Assembly: GCA_947650365.1 (NCBI GenBank)
Contig: OX393549.1
Coordinates: 36,823,335 to 36,887,334 of the forward strand
Origin: Chamaelirium japonicum
Taxonomy: Eukaryota > Streptophyta > Magnoliopsida > Liliales > Melanthiaceae
Length of the DNA stretch: 64,000 bases
Reading direction: 5' to 3'
Under the pieces are notes generated by a model. That model had not been told where the DNA came from, ran no database searches, and saw nothing but the letters and a program-made list of their open reading frames with translations. Position numbers and translations under genes: made by a program. Each line of letters begins with the position of its first letter. Position 1 is the stretch's first letter. Below are positions 1-12,656 of the stretch, piece by piece.

Positions 1-609
1 TTTTGTACAGCTTTTCAAAACATGGAATTTTGCAATGTAATAAGCTGATTTCACATGTTTTCCGGTTTCTGCAGACAGCAGAAATACAAGGCAGAACACT
101 AAGCCAAACACCAAAACCAAATAAGTGGGGCCGCTTACTTTGTTACACGTGGTAGCAGCGTGCAAAAGCTAAGCCAAACACAAGCCTATGTATGGCATCA
201 TATCAAACGACAATTACAACATTGTGGCCTCACCACCAGGACCTCATGCATCAATGACAATATGTATTGACCTAGAATGGGGTTGATTCATCTATAAATT
301 GTATAGTTTTGGGCTACCAACTGTATATATTCGCAAGAATAGGTGTATCAACACCTACTCGACTCCATTTTTTTAACAAGTTTCTACAATACCTGCTATA
401 TTTGGATATGTATTTTGCTCTAAATATAAAGGTTCAACACATTTCCTAGCATATTGTAATATATTTCTCTGAGCTAATGCATACCAAAAACTTTATACAG
501 CACAATGCAAGCACTATCTCAAGTGTACTCAGAAACATAAATTGTGCTCCGTGTATTAGAACTATGATAGCATTCAACTTTCCCTAGCGTGTAAGGAGTC
601 CTTCAATTG
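1..609. other. AT-rich DNA, no gene seen
   Basis: No ORF of note, no recognisable repeat boundary and no RNA gene seen. It is AT-rich sequence with short homopolymers. Confidence 0.5.
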
Positions 610-1420
610 CTAATCCAATCCTCCAAAAGACTTCATAATGAAGTATACATCATTCCTAGCCTCAGAGCAGTCGTTGCCTTTCCCCTTTCTCCCCTGCTTT
701 AGGGTTTCCCAAATCTCGCTCCTGCCCTCCTCGATTGCTGCCGTCAACACTTGGGAGGTCGGGATTTCGGTGGATCCTCCCCCCATGGAACTAGATTTGG
801 TTCTCCCTTCCTCTCCCATGTAAATAGTGGGATATCTCTCCCCGTCCTCTTAGGGTTTTGGTGTGTTTCGCCGGCTCGGATGGCTTCGGCGTCATCGGCG
901 GTGGTGGTCGGCTCTTCAAAGGGTCGCGTGGCTCTCTCCGGCGTGGGTCGACAGGTCGTCACTCGGATTGCGGTGGCAGCTCCATGCAGATGCAGCGGGG
1001 TGGTGGATATGGACACCGGCCCGCCCAAGGTGGCAGATGCTCTAACGATGGGTTACATGATCCTCACCTCTGATCGGTGGGGTGGTGTCTAGCCTGGATC
1101 AAGGCTGTGACGGTTGATCGGCGGCGGTTGGGTGATACGGCGTTTCTGATGTTGATCCCTTTTTTGGTGGTTTTTTTGGGTTTGTTTTCTTGTATGTTTC
1201 CTTTGTGGGGCGTTTTCCTCTTGTAATTCCACCGTAGTGGCGTGGTTGGTGTTGTAGGGCGCTTGGTGCCCTTATCTTGTGTTTTGTCGTGTGTGGCGGT
1301 ACTTGTGGTCCGTCGTTTATGACAATGTTGGTTCACCGCTAGGTGGTGATTTGTTTCTCTGCTTACATCAAGCTGTGGTGTCTCCTGGTTGATCCCCCTT
1401 TTCAGATACCAAGAAAAAAA
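610..1420. other. GC-rich block, possible old LINE or gene fragment
   Basis: This block is more GC-rich than its surroundings. Short overlapping ORFs lie on both strands (longest 113 codons on plus, 751-1092), and none resembles a family I know. The segment ends near a short A run at about 1412-1420, which could be the tail of a retroposed sequence, but no target duplication was found. I assign no function. Confidence 0.25.
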
Positions 1421-1744
1421 AGGTATACATCTCTCTCAAATCTCTCCAAACTTGTTTGCCATAATCTCCCAAACTAATGAGTATATCAACAGTCCATTAT
1501 TCTTTTACTTGATTTCTCAAATAAAATTATTCTTTTACTTGACAAAAGTAAGCATTTACGATGAAGTTTATATAGAGTTTTGTTTTCATCCTCATATAGT
1601 AAAAAAAGGAAGTAAAAACTCAGATCTCTCACCACCCCTTATGCGGGGCAAGCTCGTTTCTTGGCAACGAAAAAGAATAGAAAAAAAAAAGCCTTACAAC
1701 ACGGTTTAGGAATCTTTCTTTACAAAATAAACCATATTCTCTCT

Positions 1745-4480
1745 ATCACATGGAACCGTGCAAATGGGGGCAGAGACAATTTCCGAACTTCGTAAAAGAA
1801 AAGAAGAAAAATGTTGTAGTAAATATATTTTTTTCGCTTCATAGATTAATGAGGACCAAAAATGCTAAGGTGGAACAACATCATCGGGATGGGAAATCAA
1901 TAAAATTGATAAATCCCCCCTTCCCTTTCCTTTTAATCCATGTGGCGATAAGAAAAAAAGGAAAGGAAAAAAATTCTTATCACGCACCTCCCTTCGTATG
2001 GGACCGCTCGTGTTTTGTAAAGAAAAAGGGAAAAAAATGATGTCTTATTGTTAAGTTTCAGATTCTTTCTTTAAGAAATAAATGATGCCTGCCTCTCTAG
2101 CATAGGGTTGTGCAGAACACATGCAAATAGGAGTGGGGCAATCGCTGCATTGATTAGTGAAGACCACAAAAGAGCCAAGGTGCAACAACACCATTGGGAT
2201 GGCAAACCTTTAAAAGCTAATGAGTCCCTCGCTTTCCCCTTTACATTCTAAAGCCTAGAGGATGACAACGACAAGCCCGTTCTATTTCATTGTTAAGATG
2301 AGAGCCGGCAGCACATATGGGGAGGCGGGAGAAACGTGACGACCAATTTACTAAACGATAACACGGGCCACTTTTATTTATTTATTTATTTTTGAAAATG
2401 ATATTTGTAATGCCGGTTTCAGTTAAGTAAAATCAGCATTTGAGATGCCAAAAAACTTTAATATACACTTCATTAAAAAGCAATTAATCAATATGTTGAT
2501 GTGGAATCGACTAAATCTACTATTTTGCGCCACAACATCAAGGTGGTGGTCAAAGGATAGATTAGATAAGCAACTTTGGGAAAGGATTACATATATAATT
2601 TTTAAATAATTAATAAAAAAAGGCTTTAATTTTTACTCTTGTAATGGTTTTGCTGTAAAATCGACAAACTTCTGTTAAGTAAAATCAATGTTTAAGAGAC
2701 CAGATTCTACTTAAGAACTCAAACGCTAACTACAAAAAACATGTAAAAAATGTCCTGGGTGTAGCAGCTTCGAAAAGTAGAGGGTCGATAAATAACTTTT
2801 GATCAAGAGGCTTGGATCAGAGGGTTAGACTTAGATCGATAAATATCTTTTGGGAAGGGTTAGAGATTTATTTTCTAAATAAATCGAGTAAAAAAATATA
2901 TTGCATTGGAAAATAGATTCAATTGTCGCCCCCCACGTCAGCATATCTTTTTACCCTATGGTTTTTGACGTCGGCATTTAAGATGCCTTTGACGTTGTCA
3001 TTTAAGATGCAGACTTCTTAAGTGGAATCAACATTTAAAATGTCGATTTTACATAATCAAAGTTCGTATCCCAGATGGCATTTTTCAAAATTAAATCGTA
3101 AAGAGCAATGTAAAATCTCCTCCTATGCACGCCAAAGTTACCTACTTCAATGTTTATTAAGTGACAACCAAGTTTCTCCGGTCTCCCCTTACGTAGACCT
3201 ATTTCGCATCTAGGCAAAGAAGATAAAAAGAAACATGTATGTGATATTCATTCTCCTGAATATGACAAAGGGAGGGATATGGGTTCAGTCGCTTTTGGCG
3301 GTCATATCCCACGATGCTACCCCACCTTAGCTCCTTTGGTCTTCATTAATCCATGGAGTCATAAAACATTCTACAATAAAAGTATTTTTTATTATTTGTG
3401 TTTCTTGTACGAGGCATCTATCCCATCCCTAGTTGCACATCACATATGCGACCCAATATGAGAGAGGCATGCATTGTTTATTTCTGAATGAAAAAATTAC
3501 AAACTGAACCTTAAGACGTCGTTTTTTACTCTTGTTTTTTCCTTTTCTTTCCCAAAAGGTGAGCCAGCCCTAGACGAGATGAGGGGAGAGATACATTCTT
3601 TTTTATTGTCCTTTCTCTACCCCTAACTTAATGGCATACTATTTTTTCCCCTTAACATTTTTCTCATAAAAATAACATCTAAGATGCGGACTTCCGTTGA
3701 ATGAAATCGGCATCTGAAATGCCAATTTCCACTTAAGAAGACGGCATCTCATATTTTGACTTCAATAAATGCAAGTAAACAAATTGATGGCATGTCGACA
3801 ACCAAATCTATTTGTGGTATTGTCACACAAGTGCGATAGTCAGAAGGTTGATCAATAAGTTGGTGATTAAAAAAAGAGTCTAGATTTCGTCCATGCAGTA
3901 AAAAAAAAAGGATAGAAAAAAATTGTACCTCTCGCCTTCGCTCGTGTAGAATTGGTACACACCTTGGCAAAGAGGGAAAAAAAATATAATGTCTTTGCCC
4001 TAAATAGCTAAGACTGGAATTATTTTCTTACGAAATAAGGATGGTGTCTCTCTAACGTGGGGCCGTGCAAGTGCGGTGCAGATCAATGTGGGACAAATGT
4101 TCTTTTTTGTAAAAAATAAAGGCATGAAAATTTTTGAGTTGGAGTAGGTTTCTTTTACTCTATTGATTAATGAATACCCAAAGAGTTAAGGTGAGACATC
4201 ATAGGGATGGACGGCCACCAAAAGCGACTAATCCCCACACCCTTCCCCAATTCATATTCAAGATGATGACCGCAAGCACATTTTTTCCTTTCTTTCCCAA
4301 GATGCGAGTAAGCTCCACACAAGTGGAGGCGCCAAAAACATAGTGGCCTCTTAGATGAACTTTGCAATAAGCAACGTAGGGCCCCATATAAGAGGATATT
4401 TATTTTATTTATTTTTTTGAAAATGACATCTAGAATAGCAGCTTTGGTTAAGTAAAATCCGGCATTCGAAGTGTCGATTA
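1745..4480. repeat. Four diverged copies of one unknown repeat
   Basis: A roughly 100-300 bp unit recurs at about 1745-1920, 2095-2260 and 4055-4250 in direct orientation, and at about 3270-3350 inverted. The shared core reads like GATTAATGAAGACCAAA, a short gap, then AAGGTG(G/C)AACAACATC and GGGATGG, followed by AAAAGC(G/T)ACTAATCCC. Between the copies, short motifs of the type GTTAAGTAAAATCGGCAT and GAGATGCC also recur (about 2405, 2670, 3010, 3690, 4430). The family is unrecognised, with no coding capacity. It may be remnants of one large non-autonomous element. Confidence 0.5.
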
Positions 4481-4513
4481 CCACTTAAAATTGCATCTCA
4501 AATGCAAACTTAA

Positions 4514-4799
4514 TGTTGAAGGAGGATCGACACATTATTGAGAGGATCAGCACATTATTATGGAAGCTATCTATGAGATTCAATTATAAGGCATGTAATG
4601 GGTGCCATATACTGTTATGGTTGGTGTTTATAGTGTACCATAATAGATAGGTCTAGAACCTCCCTATATGCCTATATAATGGGATGCCCACCTTGTAAAC
4701 ATTCATGAATAAGAAGTAATTCCTCCTCTCATGAAGTAGGCATCAAAGCCGAACCATGTGAATTCTTTTGTGTTTGTGTGTGCATTATCAGTTTCTACA
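4514..4799 (+). mobile_element. LTR of a truncated Ty1/copia-like element
   Basis: A 286-bp segment starts TGTTGAAGGAGG and ends TTTCTACA, the usual TG...CA ends. A TATA-like TATATAAT lies at 4673-4680, and an AATAAG-type polyadenylation region follows. It is directly followed by a primer binding site (4800-4811). No partner LTR is visible in the window, so the element is 3'-truncated or rearranged. Confidence 0.6.
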
Positions 4800-4811
4800 T
4801 CGTATCAGAGC
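4800..4811 (+). promoter_or_regulatory. Primer binding site, initiator tRNA-Met type
   Basis: TCGTATCAGAGC differs by one base from the common plant copia primer site TGGTATCAGAGC, which pairs with the 3' end of initiator tRNA-Met. Its position directly after the LTR CA end supports both calls. Confidence 0.65.
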
Positions 4812-5049
4812 ACCAAGATTCGTCAATTTCTACTATTTATCACCTCGGATCACCTGCTCTGATGCACCTAGGTACTGTATTCGCCAAGAACTACCTCAAA
4901 GCGAGACATTGACGATGACGAGAAGATCCAGGAGATGTTGGATACCACAGAGTAACAGCAAAAGACAAAAAAAAGGGATGAACTATGAAGGCTATAAAGC
5001 TACAAGCAACCTTAAAAACTAAAGCCCCCCCCCCCCCCCCCCCCCCCCC
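4812..5049 (+). mobile_element. Truncated internal region ending in a C25 tract
   Basis: This is a leader of about 100 bp after the primer site. A short open frame follows, containing an ATG at about 4914 that could be the start of a lost gag. The sequence ends in an uninterrupted run of 25 C (5025-5049), after which similarity to an LTR element is lost. It is a remnant and encodes no complete protein. Confidence 0.4.
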
Positions 5050-5319
5050 TTCTATTTTAATTTTTTTTTAAAGGTCAATTGTAAGGCACCTAATGAAGGA
5101 GGTTAGGCCAAATATAAGGCATATAAAAATTTCATGTTACCTGCAGGGAGTGATGCAAGCACCTGGATCAAGATGTCGGCACGGTTGGGACCTCCTTATG
5201 TCTTCTTCTTTCTGACGACACAGTCACAGAAAGAAGAAGCTAGAGATACAGCAACACTTGGCGATCGATGACGATGGCACGATCGGATGTGGCTGACAGC
5301 AAGCAATCCCACCATACAT

Positions 5320-5615
5320 CAACCAGAGGGTATATGAAGCCATCATCACCCAGCCCCCATGCCGATGTGGGACTAACCCAACAACCTCCCCTGCACAAGG
5401 CTACGGGTGGACAGACTCCGATGCCCACATCTCGTGCGGAACGCGGGAAGAAGCCCAACAAGGTCCGACCGAAATGGGCTGGGTGGCACCTAGCTCTGAT
5501 ACCAATCGTAGATATACCCTCACGCCCCAAAACTCGGGTCGTAAGAGGAGGTCCACAGAGGGTATATGAAGACACCATCGCCCAGCCCCTTAGCCGATGT
5601 GGGACTAACCCAACA
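5320..5615 (-). mobile_element. TRIM-type miniature LTR retrotransposon, copy 1
   Basis: Read on the minus strand, the right copy of a short LTR (about 5508-5615) is followed by a tRNA-Met primer site (reverse complement AGCTCTGATACCA at 5490-5502). A short non-coding interior of about 100 bp follows, then a purine tract (AGGGGAGGTTG on minus), then a second partial LTR (about 5320-5385). Both LTRs carry GATGTGGGACTAACCCAACA on the plus strand. The left LTR is truncated. It belongs to the same family as the element in YSL intron 5 (13,820-14,138). Confidence 0.6.
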
Positions 5616-5719
5616 CAATCTACCATTTCCACGCCGCCATATGATGCGGCTTCGACTGAATCTACTTTTCCATCGCCACCACCTCATCGTGGAAGTCATA
5701 GGGTTTGAGCAATGCATAA

Positions 5720-6476
5720 ATTTTAGGGATGTTCGACATTTTTAAAAGAAAATAAAACAAAAAAAAAATCCCAAAAAAATACACCAGATTCCAAAGAACT
5801 CGCAGGGTTCAGCTTACTGCTAAGACACTATTACACCTCTAATGAACCACATTATAGATGACCTAACGCTGCTGATCTCAAGAGTTAATCAAAATCCAGA
5901 CTCAAAGGAAGGGGATGATTAGGAGTCATAATCGAATCTAAAAATTCACTGATTAAAACAGGAAAAAAGAGAGGATTAGACCTTTCCAGAGATGATGAGC
6001 CAACAATCTTTGGTGAGGTTGTGCTTCGAGACCTCATCGAAGTGGTAGAGCTTCGGATCGGCGGCCATCCCTGCTCAAGAAATCGCAATTCAGAGCCCAA
6101 ATCATTCGAGAATACAGAAATTCCTAAAAAAAAAAAAAAATGACCGTCTCTCTGCTCCGATTCAATGACGGCCGCACCTCCAAAGCTCCGACGGGTACTT
6201 CGCACCCGGGATTTCTTTTTCTGGGGCCGTATATGGACGGGATCTGGCCAGTTTGGTGGTGGTTTGACCGGACCAGCTGGATTACTTTGCTATTCCCGCC
6301 TTCTTCGTATATTCACGATAATGCCCCTCTCTGCTGGTGGTTTGACCGGGCCAGTTTGGTGGTAGTTATGAGTCATGACCGGACCAGCTGTTTGCATGGT
6401 GAAGGGGTTTTGATTTCGCCTACCCCGAATTGATTGACGATCATCCATTCTATATGTGCCGTTAGTGAGTCCCACC
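5720..6476. other. Intergenic DNA, short GACCGG-CCAG repeats
   Basis: No gene seen. Between about 6236 and 6392 the motif GACCGGACCAG or GACCGGGCCAG recurs several times with TGGTGGT spacers, a small degenerate minisatellite. There are A-rich runs at 5755-5770 and 6126-6140. Confidence 0.4.
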
Positions 6477-7140
6477 CTAGGCCTGTCAAAGGGCAGGGTT
6501 GGGATTAAATTGGGTTCGATCCTTTGTTTTACGAGGTAAGCCCAAGTCTGATCCTAACCCTTCAGGACCATAAATGATGAGCCCTAACTCGACCCTTCAA
6601 GGACCAGGGCTAGCCCAGGGCCGATTAAGGACCACGTTGATATCATTAAGATAAAGATTATCGATATATTTATTTATTCAGTTAGATCATTAAAGAAAAG
6701 TTAAAATTTCTTTTTTCTTCCTAAACTACTCTTATGCTCGTGCCCTTATGCTTTTGGCATTCATTTAGAACCCCACTCATTTATTCGTGCTTGAGACGGA
6801 TAATACAGCTTAAAAAGTATTATAAGCCTTATGAGTGTTATATAATACTTCTAATACTAGTATATCAACTCCAATTCCTATAGAGTTACAGTGAGTAACC
6901 GATTAATTACTGATTAGTACCACTTAATTAAGCATTGATTTAACCCCTAGTGTTATATATATTATATAATTTATGTATATGGAGGGTAGGGTCAGGCCAT
7001 AGGTTTCCTTGGTCCGGCCCTTATCTTGGAGGGCTTATGAAAACTGAGCTCGGCCTGGCCCTCAAGCCCTTGGAGGGCAGGGCTTTGGAGGGCTAGGCCA
7101 GGCAGGGTACCCTCTCCAAAGGGCCAGATTGACAGGCCTA
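6477..7140. mobile_element. hAT-like non-autonomous element
   Basis: The ends TAGGCCTGTCAA and TTGACAGGCCTA are inverted repeats. The flanks GTCCCACC and GTCCCCCC match at 7 of 8 bases, as expected of an 8-bp hAT target duplication, though the exact edge is ambiguous by one base. The interior is AT-rich in the middle, with G/C-rich arms made of short GGCAGGG/GGGCCAG-like words. No transposase ORF. Confidence 0.5.
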
Positions 7141-7164
7141 GTCCCCCCACCACCACCACCCCAA

Positions 7165-7262
7165 CAGATGCAACAGGTTACAACCGGTGGCTGCAAGTAT
7201 GAAAACCGGATGCAACAGGTTACAACCGGCGCCTGCGAGTATGAAAACCGGATGCGGCAGGT
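7165..7262 (+). repeat. Two-copy 43-bp tandem repeat
   Basis: The unit beginning GATGCAACAGGTTACAACCG and ending GAGTATGAAAACCG occurs twice in tandem with few changes, followed by the start of a third copy. Non-coding. Confidence 0.6.
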
Positions 7263-8194
7263 CAACGGGATGGATTAAAGGGTGACGATATCCAAACCCC
7301 GACCAGCCACCTCGGATCGGAGTCGAATCACCACCACCCAAGCTCCGACCATTTTTCAAGTCCTCAAATGGTTTGGATTTTGGACATCTTGGATTCACAG
7401 CTTATGAATCTCCTCTTTTTCTCCTCTTTTCATCTTGGGTGCCGAAGTTCTTAATCTTTAACATTGAGTCGCAACAGTCTCGAGGGTCTCGTGTTGCCCA
7501 CTGATGATTGTTTATTGTTTTTTTTAATTTATTTTTTTTATATCGGCGGGTGTCCCAAAATCTTTCGGACAATGGATCCACTTCGAGATCTAACTAATCC
7601 ATCAAAGAATGCCGACATACTAAAAAGTTTTATTGTTATTATTATTATAATAAAGATGTCTGATAAACAACTACAGTTGTATTCCAGTACGGCTAACCCC
7701 ATTGTTTCCCTCCAAGGCGGTCGCAAGATCAAATCTCGGCTTGCCTTACATCGTGTGGGCGTATAAAGAAAAGTGTGGTTCACCTGTGGATAGAAACAAG
7801 GCTCGGTCTTTGGCAAGGAAAAGAAAAGACTTTTCTCTCCTGCAGTTGGCAAACTTCGAACTGTGGCTTCTCTTGTGCAATGGTACTTACAGGCATTGCT
7901 CTAACTCGGATAGGTCCGTCTTCTTCAAAAAAATATATTTAATTGCGTATGAAGCTGACTCAATTGCCATGGTTAGACATCCCTTCTCTTGTCAAGTGTT
8001 TTTATTTGTGAAGTATGACATATTTTTCTAAAAATGAGCAACATATGTGAAACTAAGAAATACAAACAAGAAAGCAAATAATGTAGAAGCTACATTACGT
8101 GAAATGGACGCTCATCAATTCAAAGATTCCTTATACATATATATGGCTCTTGCCCTAATAAGATTAGAGATTCTATTCTAATCAAAACCCTAGC

Positions 8195-8195
<1 letters not shown>
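7263..8195. other. No gene recognised
   Basis: Contains short ORFs of about 100 codons on both strands (7464-7766 plus, 7538-7852 minus, 7702-8031 plus). They overlap each other, lack domain signatures and contain low-complexity stretches. I regard them as chance frames. Confidence 0.4.
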
Positions 8196-8269
<74 letters not shown>

Positions 8270-8282
8270 TCTCTCTCTCTCT
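8196..8282. repeat. (CT)n microsatellite
   Basis: About 86 bp of CT dinucleotides with a single CACT interruption near 8262. It lies about 90 bp outside the LTR element that starts at 8372. Confidence 0.95.
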
Positions 8283-8371
8283 TAGGGTTTTTGGTGACAA
8301 GGAAGGCATCTTAGCTTTATCTATGTGCCGGTGCACTAAGATGTACAAGGGTGATAATGTACAGATTGTCT

Positions 8372-11147
8372 TGTAGTGTTGAGATCCTCAAGTAGCGAAA
8401 AACAACGTGCGTAAGTAGAACCACCATGGTGAAGACGACCACCAACAAGACCAAGCGAATAGACAAATACAAGCAAAACACCCAAGAATTTCGGCAACGA
8501 CTGATCAATGAAATTACTAGTATGGGAAAACCCGAGTACAAGTATTATTGTCTCTCACCAATCTCTTATACACCCACAAAGAGATACCCTCCATAGAGAA
8601 TAGAGCCTGCATCCCTCTCACCCCAAAGAAAAGAAGAAACCCTTTCCGAAACCCTTCCGGTCTCTAATGGATTCCTCTCCCTCTTCCTTAATGACGGCTA
8701 CAATCTAAACTCTCTCTTGGGTTGTTCTTGTACCTTCATGATACCCTATGTTCATCCTAGGACCTCCTATTTATAGGAATACATTCATATCCGACTTGGA
8801 GAAGGAATCTCGCAAGTCGAACCACCTCACTCGCGTGCTGCCAGCCCAAATTGTGCGCACGACCTGGAGAGATCGTGTGCATGATCTACCAGTGCAAGTC
8901 GTTGGCATGACCTAAACAAGTCGTCACACGAACTTCCTGTCAGATCCGATCTTATCCCCTTGTGCTCTGTCTTCCGTTGTTCCTTCGTGCATGAACATGA
9001 GTTGCATGTGACTTGTTTGGAGCCACATCTTCAACAATCTACACATTGGCTTCAAACAAGATATGAGCACTCCTCTAACACGAACACTACCTCTTTGAAC
9101 CATGAATCCATCTCCTGATTGTCATCGTTGTCTTTGTCCCTGTACCCGGGATCCCAATCACCGAACTTGGTGATTGCCCAAGTGGTTAGACTTGGCCCAC
9201 TCCTATCATCCTCGCCCCTGAGCATGTTCCACCTACACCCTTGTTAATCACCGAACACCGTGCATGTGCTGCCACTCTCCCAACTACCATCATGATCATG
9301 AAAGCTCATTTCATCATCTGTCGACGATCCCGTCGTAAACCATGGCTCTTGATTCGCTCTGCAACGCTACCCACATCCATCGCTCCTAAGCTGTTGTCAG
9401 TCGGTCAATGCTCGAACATTTTCCACACCCCATTACACCGTAAGTGTGCCCGCGGCTGAGTCTGGCACCACCACAACTGTCGTTGTCTTTTCATGTTGTT
9501 CGTCGACAACCATCGCACCTTGCTAGATCACAGGTGTGCCCGCGGTCGTGCCTACCGATACCACACTCGTAAGCGCCCACATCGCCCGTCGACAATTCGC
9601 ACTGGTGCCCATCTACACCTCCATCAGTCACTCATGGACAACCCACATCAGTCCGCTCATCGGCGGCTGAACACGATGTCGTCGGCGACTCCCGTTCCAT
9701 CAAGGTGATCCCCTTTGATCCAAGCACACGCACATATCATGCCATTACGACTTGCCTCCACGATCTGTTGAACTGGGGGTAGGTGCCTAGACCGCACCCA
9801 CCTCCCGACTTCGCCTCTTGTGGCTCGAACCACCCTGAGGGAGGAGTTGCTCGACTAGGGATGCCAACGGTGCGATTTCGGTGCAATTTTGGGCTAAACC
9901 AAAATCGCACAGCAACACCGAACTGGCACACCAAAACTTCACTGCAACGGTGTACCATTATGTAAAACCAAAACCACACCATACGGTGCTGTGTGGTGTG
10001 GTGCACTGCGGTTTATCATTATAATGGCCTAAACGATGCGGTTTTATGCGATTTTGGTCAAAATTGAAATCACACCGCTACACTGAAACAGAAAATCGAA
10101 ACCGCACAATACCGCGATGGTTTTATATTTTGGCAAACCAAAATCACCCCATGCGGTGTGGTTTACCATGGTTTTCGCTTTTAAACTGCAACACTGCCAT
10201 CCCTATGCTTAACTGCAACCTCCCCCTCGAAATCTCCTCCGAAGACCTGAACCACCCAGAGAGCACTAGACCGTGCCTCTCCCCGTCATGCCCTTCGTCT
10301 AAGGCGCCAACCATTATAGCAACAAGCCTCTGAGGGGGGGGGGGGGGAGGGAGGTGATATACCACAACCTCCCTCGGGCCTCCAGCTTCGTTCTTGGGAG
10401 CGGTCCTCCATCGCACCACATGCCACACGTGCATCTTAACCCCCTTTCTTGGTTTACCTTGTTCTACACCATCGAACTAGAGCCCCCCGGATCACCAACA
10501 AAAAGCTCCGATACCAATTGGTTATAATCTGAGGTCCTCGTGTAGCGGAACAAAACACCGTAAAAACTACCATGATGGAGACGACCACCAATATGACCGA
10601 GCGAATAAACAAGCACAAGTAAAACACCCAAGAAATTCTGGCAAAGATCGATCAGTGGATTTACTAGTATGAGAAAATCCGAGTACAAGTATTATTATCT
10701 CTCACCAATCCCTCATACACCCACAAAGAGATACCCCCAGAGAGCATAGATCTCATAGTCCTCTCACCCTGAAGACAAGAAGAAAACCTTCCCAAAACTT
10801 TTCCGGTCTCCAATGAATTCCTCTCCCTCTCCCTCTATGACGGCTACCTTCTAAACTCTCTCTTGGGTTGCTCTTATGCCTCCATGATACCCTAGGTTCG
10901 TTCTAGGACCTTTAATTTATATGAATACATTCGTATCCGACTTGGAGAAGGAATCTCATGCAAAAACGCAAGCTGAACCACCTCACTAGCGTGCTGCTTG
11001 CCCAGATCGTGCGCACGACCAGAACAAGTTGTGCGCACGATCTCCCTACCATATCCAATCTTCTCCCCTTGTGCTCTGTCTTTCGTCGTTCCTTTGTGCA
11101 CGAACCTTGGAGTTGTATGTGGCTTATTTGGAATCACATCTTTCACA
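8372..11147 (-). mobile_element. Non-autonomous LTR retrotransposon, minus strand
   Basis: Two diverged direct repeats, 8372-9036 and 10,519-11,147, flank a 1.48-kb interior. On the minus strand the LTR starts TGTTGAAGATGTGG (left copy). The right copy is followed by a tRNA-Met-type primer site (reverse complement GCTCCGATACCA at 10,505-10,516). A TATAAATAGG box on minus lies in the left LTR (about 8767-8776). Flanking pentamers TGTCT (8367-8371) and CGTCT (11,148-11,152) agree at 4 of 5. The interior has no gag or pol. A hAT MITE has inserted in it (9856-10,205). This resembles a large TRIM or small LARD mobilised in trans. Confidence 0.7.
9856..10205. mobile_element. hAT-type MITE inside the LTR element
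   Basis: The 350-bp element has ends TAGGGATGCCAAC and (right end reversed) TAGGGATGGCAGT. Flanks TGCTCGAC and TGCTTAAC match at 6 of 8, consistent with an old 8-bp target duplication. The interior is built of variants of GGTTTTGGTGCGGT and CCAAAATCGCAC, which makes it strongly self-complementary. No transposase. Confidence 0.6.
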
Positions 11148-12656
11148 CGTCTGGATTTGTCAAAAGAGGTGTCAAGTACCACCTTGGAGACCACAAAATA
11201 TTATTGCAGAATGCAATAGTCTACAGCAAATGCACGACAATATTAGTCCTTGCTGTGTTTGATGTAGTACGGCTTCGATCATCGCGAGAGAGGGGAAGGA
11301 AGAAGAAGATAAAAAAAGGTGGGCCTCACGCCAAATCCAATCTCACACCGGTGTTGAGCCTCACACTCGCTCTCCTCTCACATGGGAACTCATTGTAAAT
11401 CGCATATAATTTCATTCATCATAATTTTCATTGCTTACAATGAGGACTTCATGGCCTTTAAATAAATCAAAAATTCTAAAAGATAAGATCATAAGAGATA
11501 AGCTCATACGATTTAACTGAATAACAAGAAATAACAACTTGCTAACTCAACGAATAACGACCCTAAGAGATAAGCTCCCTAATTTGAATTCTTAACCGAA
11601 GATTTATCCTAATAATAAAAAATAATAACTACTAACCAACCATAATTATCCAAAATCCTAACTTTCAAATACCACTATTAATAAACCAGAAAATAAATAT
11701 TTTTGGATTGAAATAATATTTTTAGAATAAAAATATTATTTTATTCCAAAAATAATATTTTATTCTAAAAATATTAATTCTAGATTTATTCATTCTGAAA
11801 ATTGATTTATTTTTAAAAACTCTTAATAAAAATCTATTGTTTATACATGAGCGCTCCGAGATCCGTGCTATCGAGGGAATTGCTTGATGCATTCCGCATT
11901 ATTCACCCCACTTCGAAAAGAACTCGACCACGAGTTCTACGAAGTCACTTTGAAACATAGCCACCTCCCGGATCCCATGCGAAAAAGATTTTGACGCCGA
12001 AATGGAACTATAGGCTAAGACAGTAGTAGTACAAACTGCTAATGATGGTAACTTGGGCAGGCTGACATGCTAATTTGGAGTAAGATATCACCCCAAGTGA
12101 AATCGAAGAAACATCCGAGCCGATGATGTAAAGTCTAGCCCGACGAAGTCGATAGTCAAGGCTAGCGTGCTGAAGTCGATTGTGATCGGTCTATCTTCTC
12201 TTATGCTCCTCCCGATTGTATTGGCTCTTTCGTTTCGAAAGAGATCCCTAGAACTAATTTGATTAAGGAAAATATTAGGGCAACACCTCTGGTCATTGCA
12301 CCTACTTTGGTTGTAGTTCCTGCCGCGTAAAATCATGGGAAGAGTAATGGGTGGAGAATTAGCCGTGTTCAAAAAAAAATTAAAAAAATGATAGAAGATT
12401 TGCTTGGTGATGATCTTTCATGATAGATACATATTTGGGAATACATCTTTACAAGGAGTTAACCATCTCCACTAAATTTTCATCAAATAATCCACTTAAT
12501 GCTGTGGTTGCAGTTGTCAAGGCTGATGCCAGATGCCCAACACCATCACCATGAGATCTGCATCTTCCAAACCCTTCAGTCTGCTCATGTCTCCTAACCT
12601 TTTCATCAAGGCCTGGAGCCTACAAAGCATTCTGAGATCTGAGCTGGGCCACCCCT
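11148..12656. other. AT-rich DNA with a possible gypsy 3' end remnant
   Basis: The stretch 11,690-11,800 is nearly pure A/T with self-complementary AATAATATTTT words. On the minus strand, 11,900-11,990 reads like the end of a Ty3/gypsy internal domain (GTCGAGTTCTTTTCGAAG followed by a purine tract AGTGGGG), but the adjoining LTR cannot be delimited. The last 200 bp before the YSL stop codon should hold its 3' UTR. No AATAAA was seen there. Confidence 0.3.
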
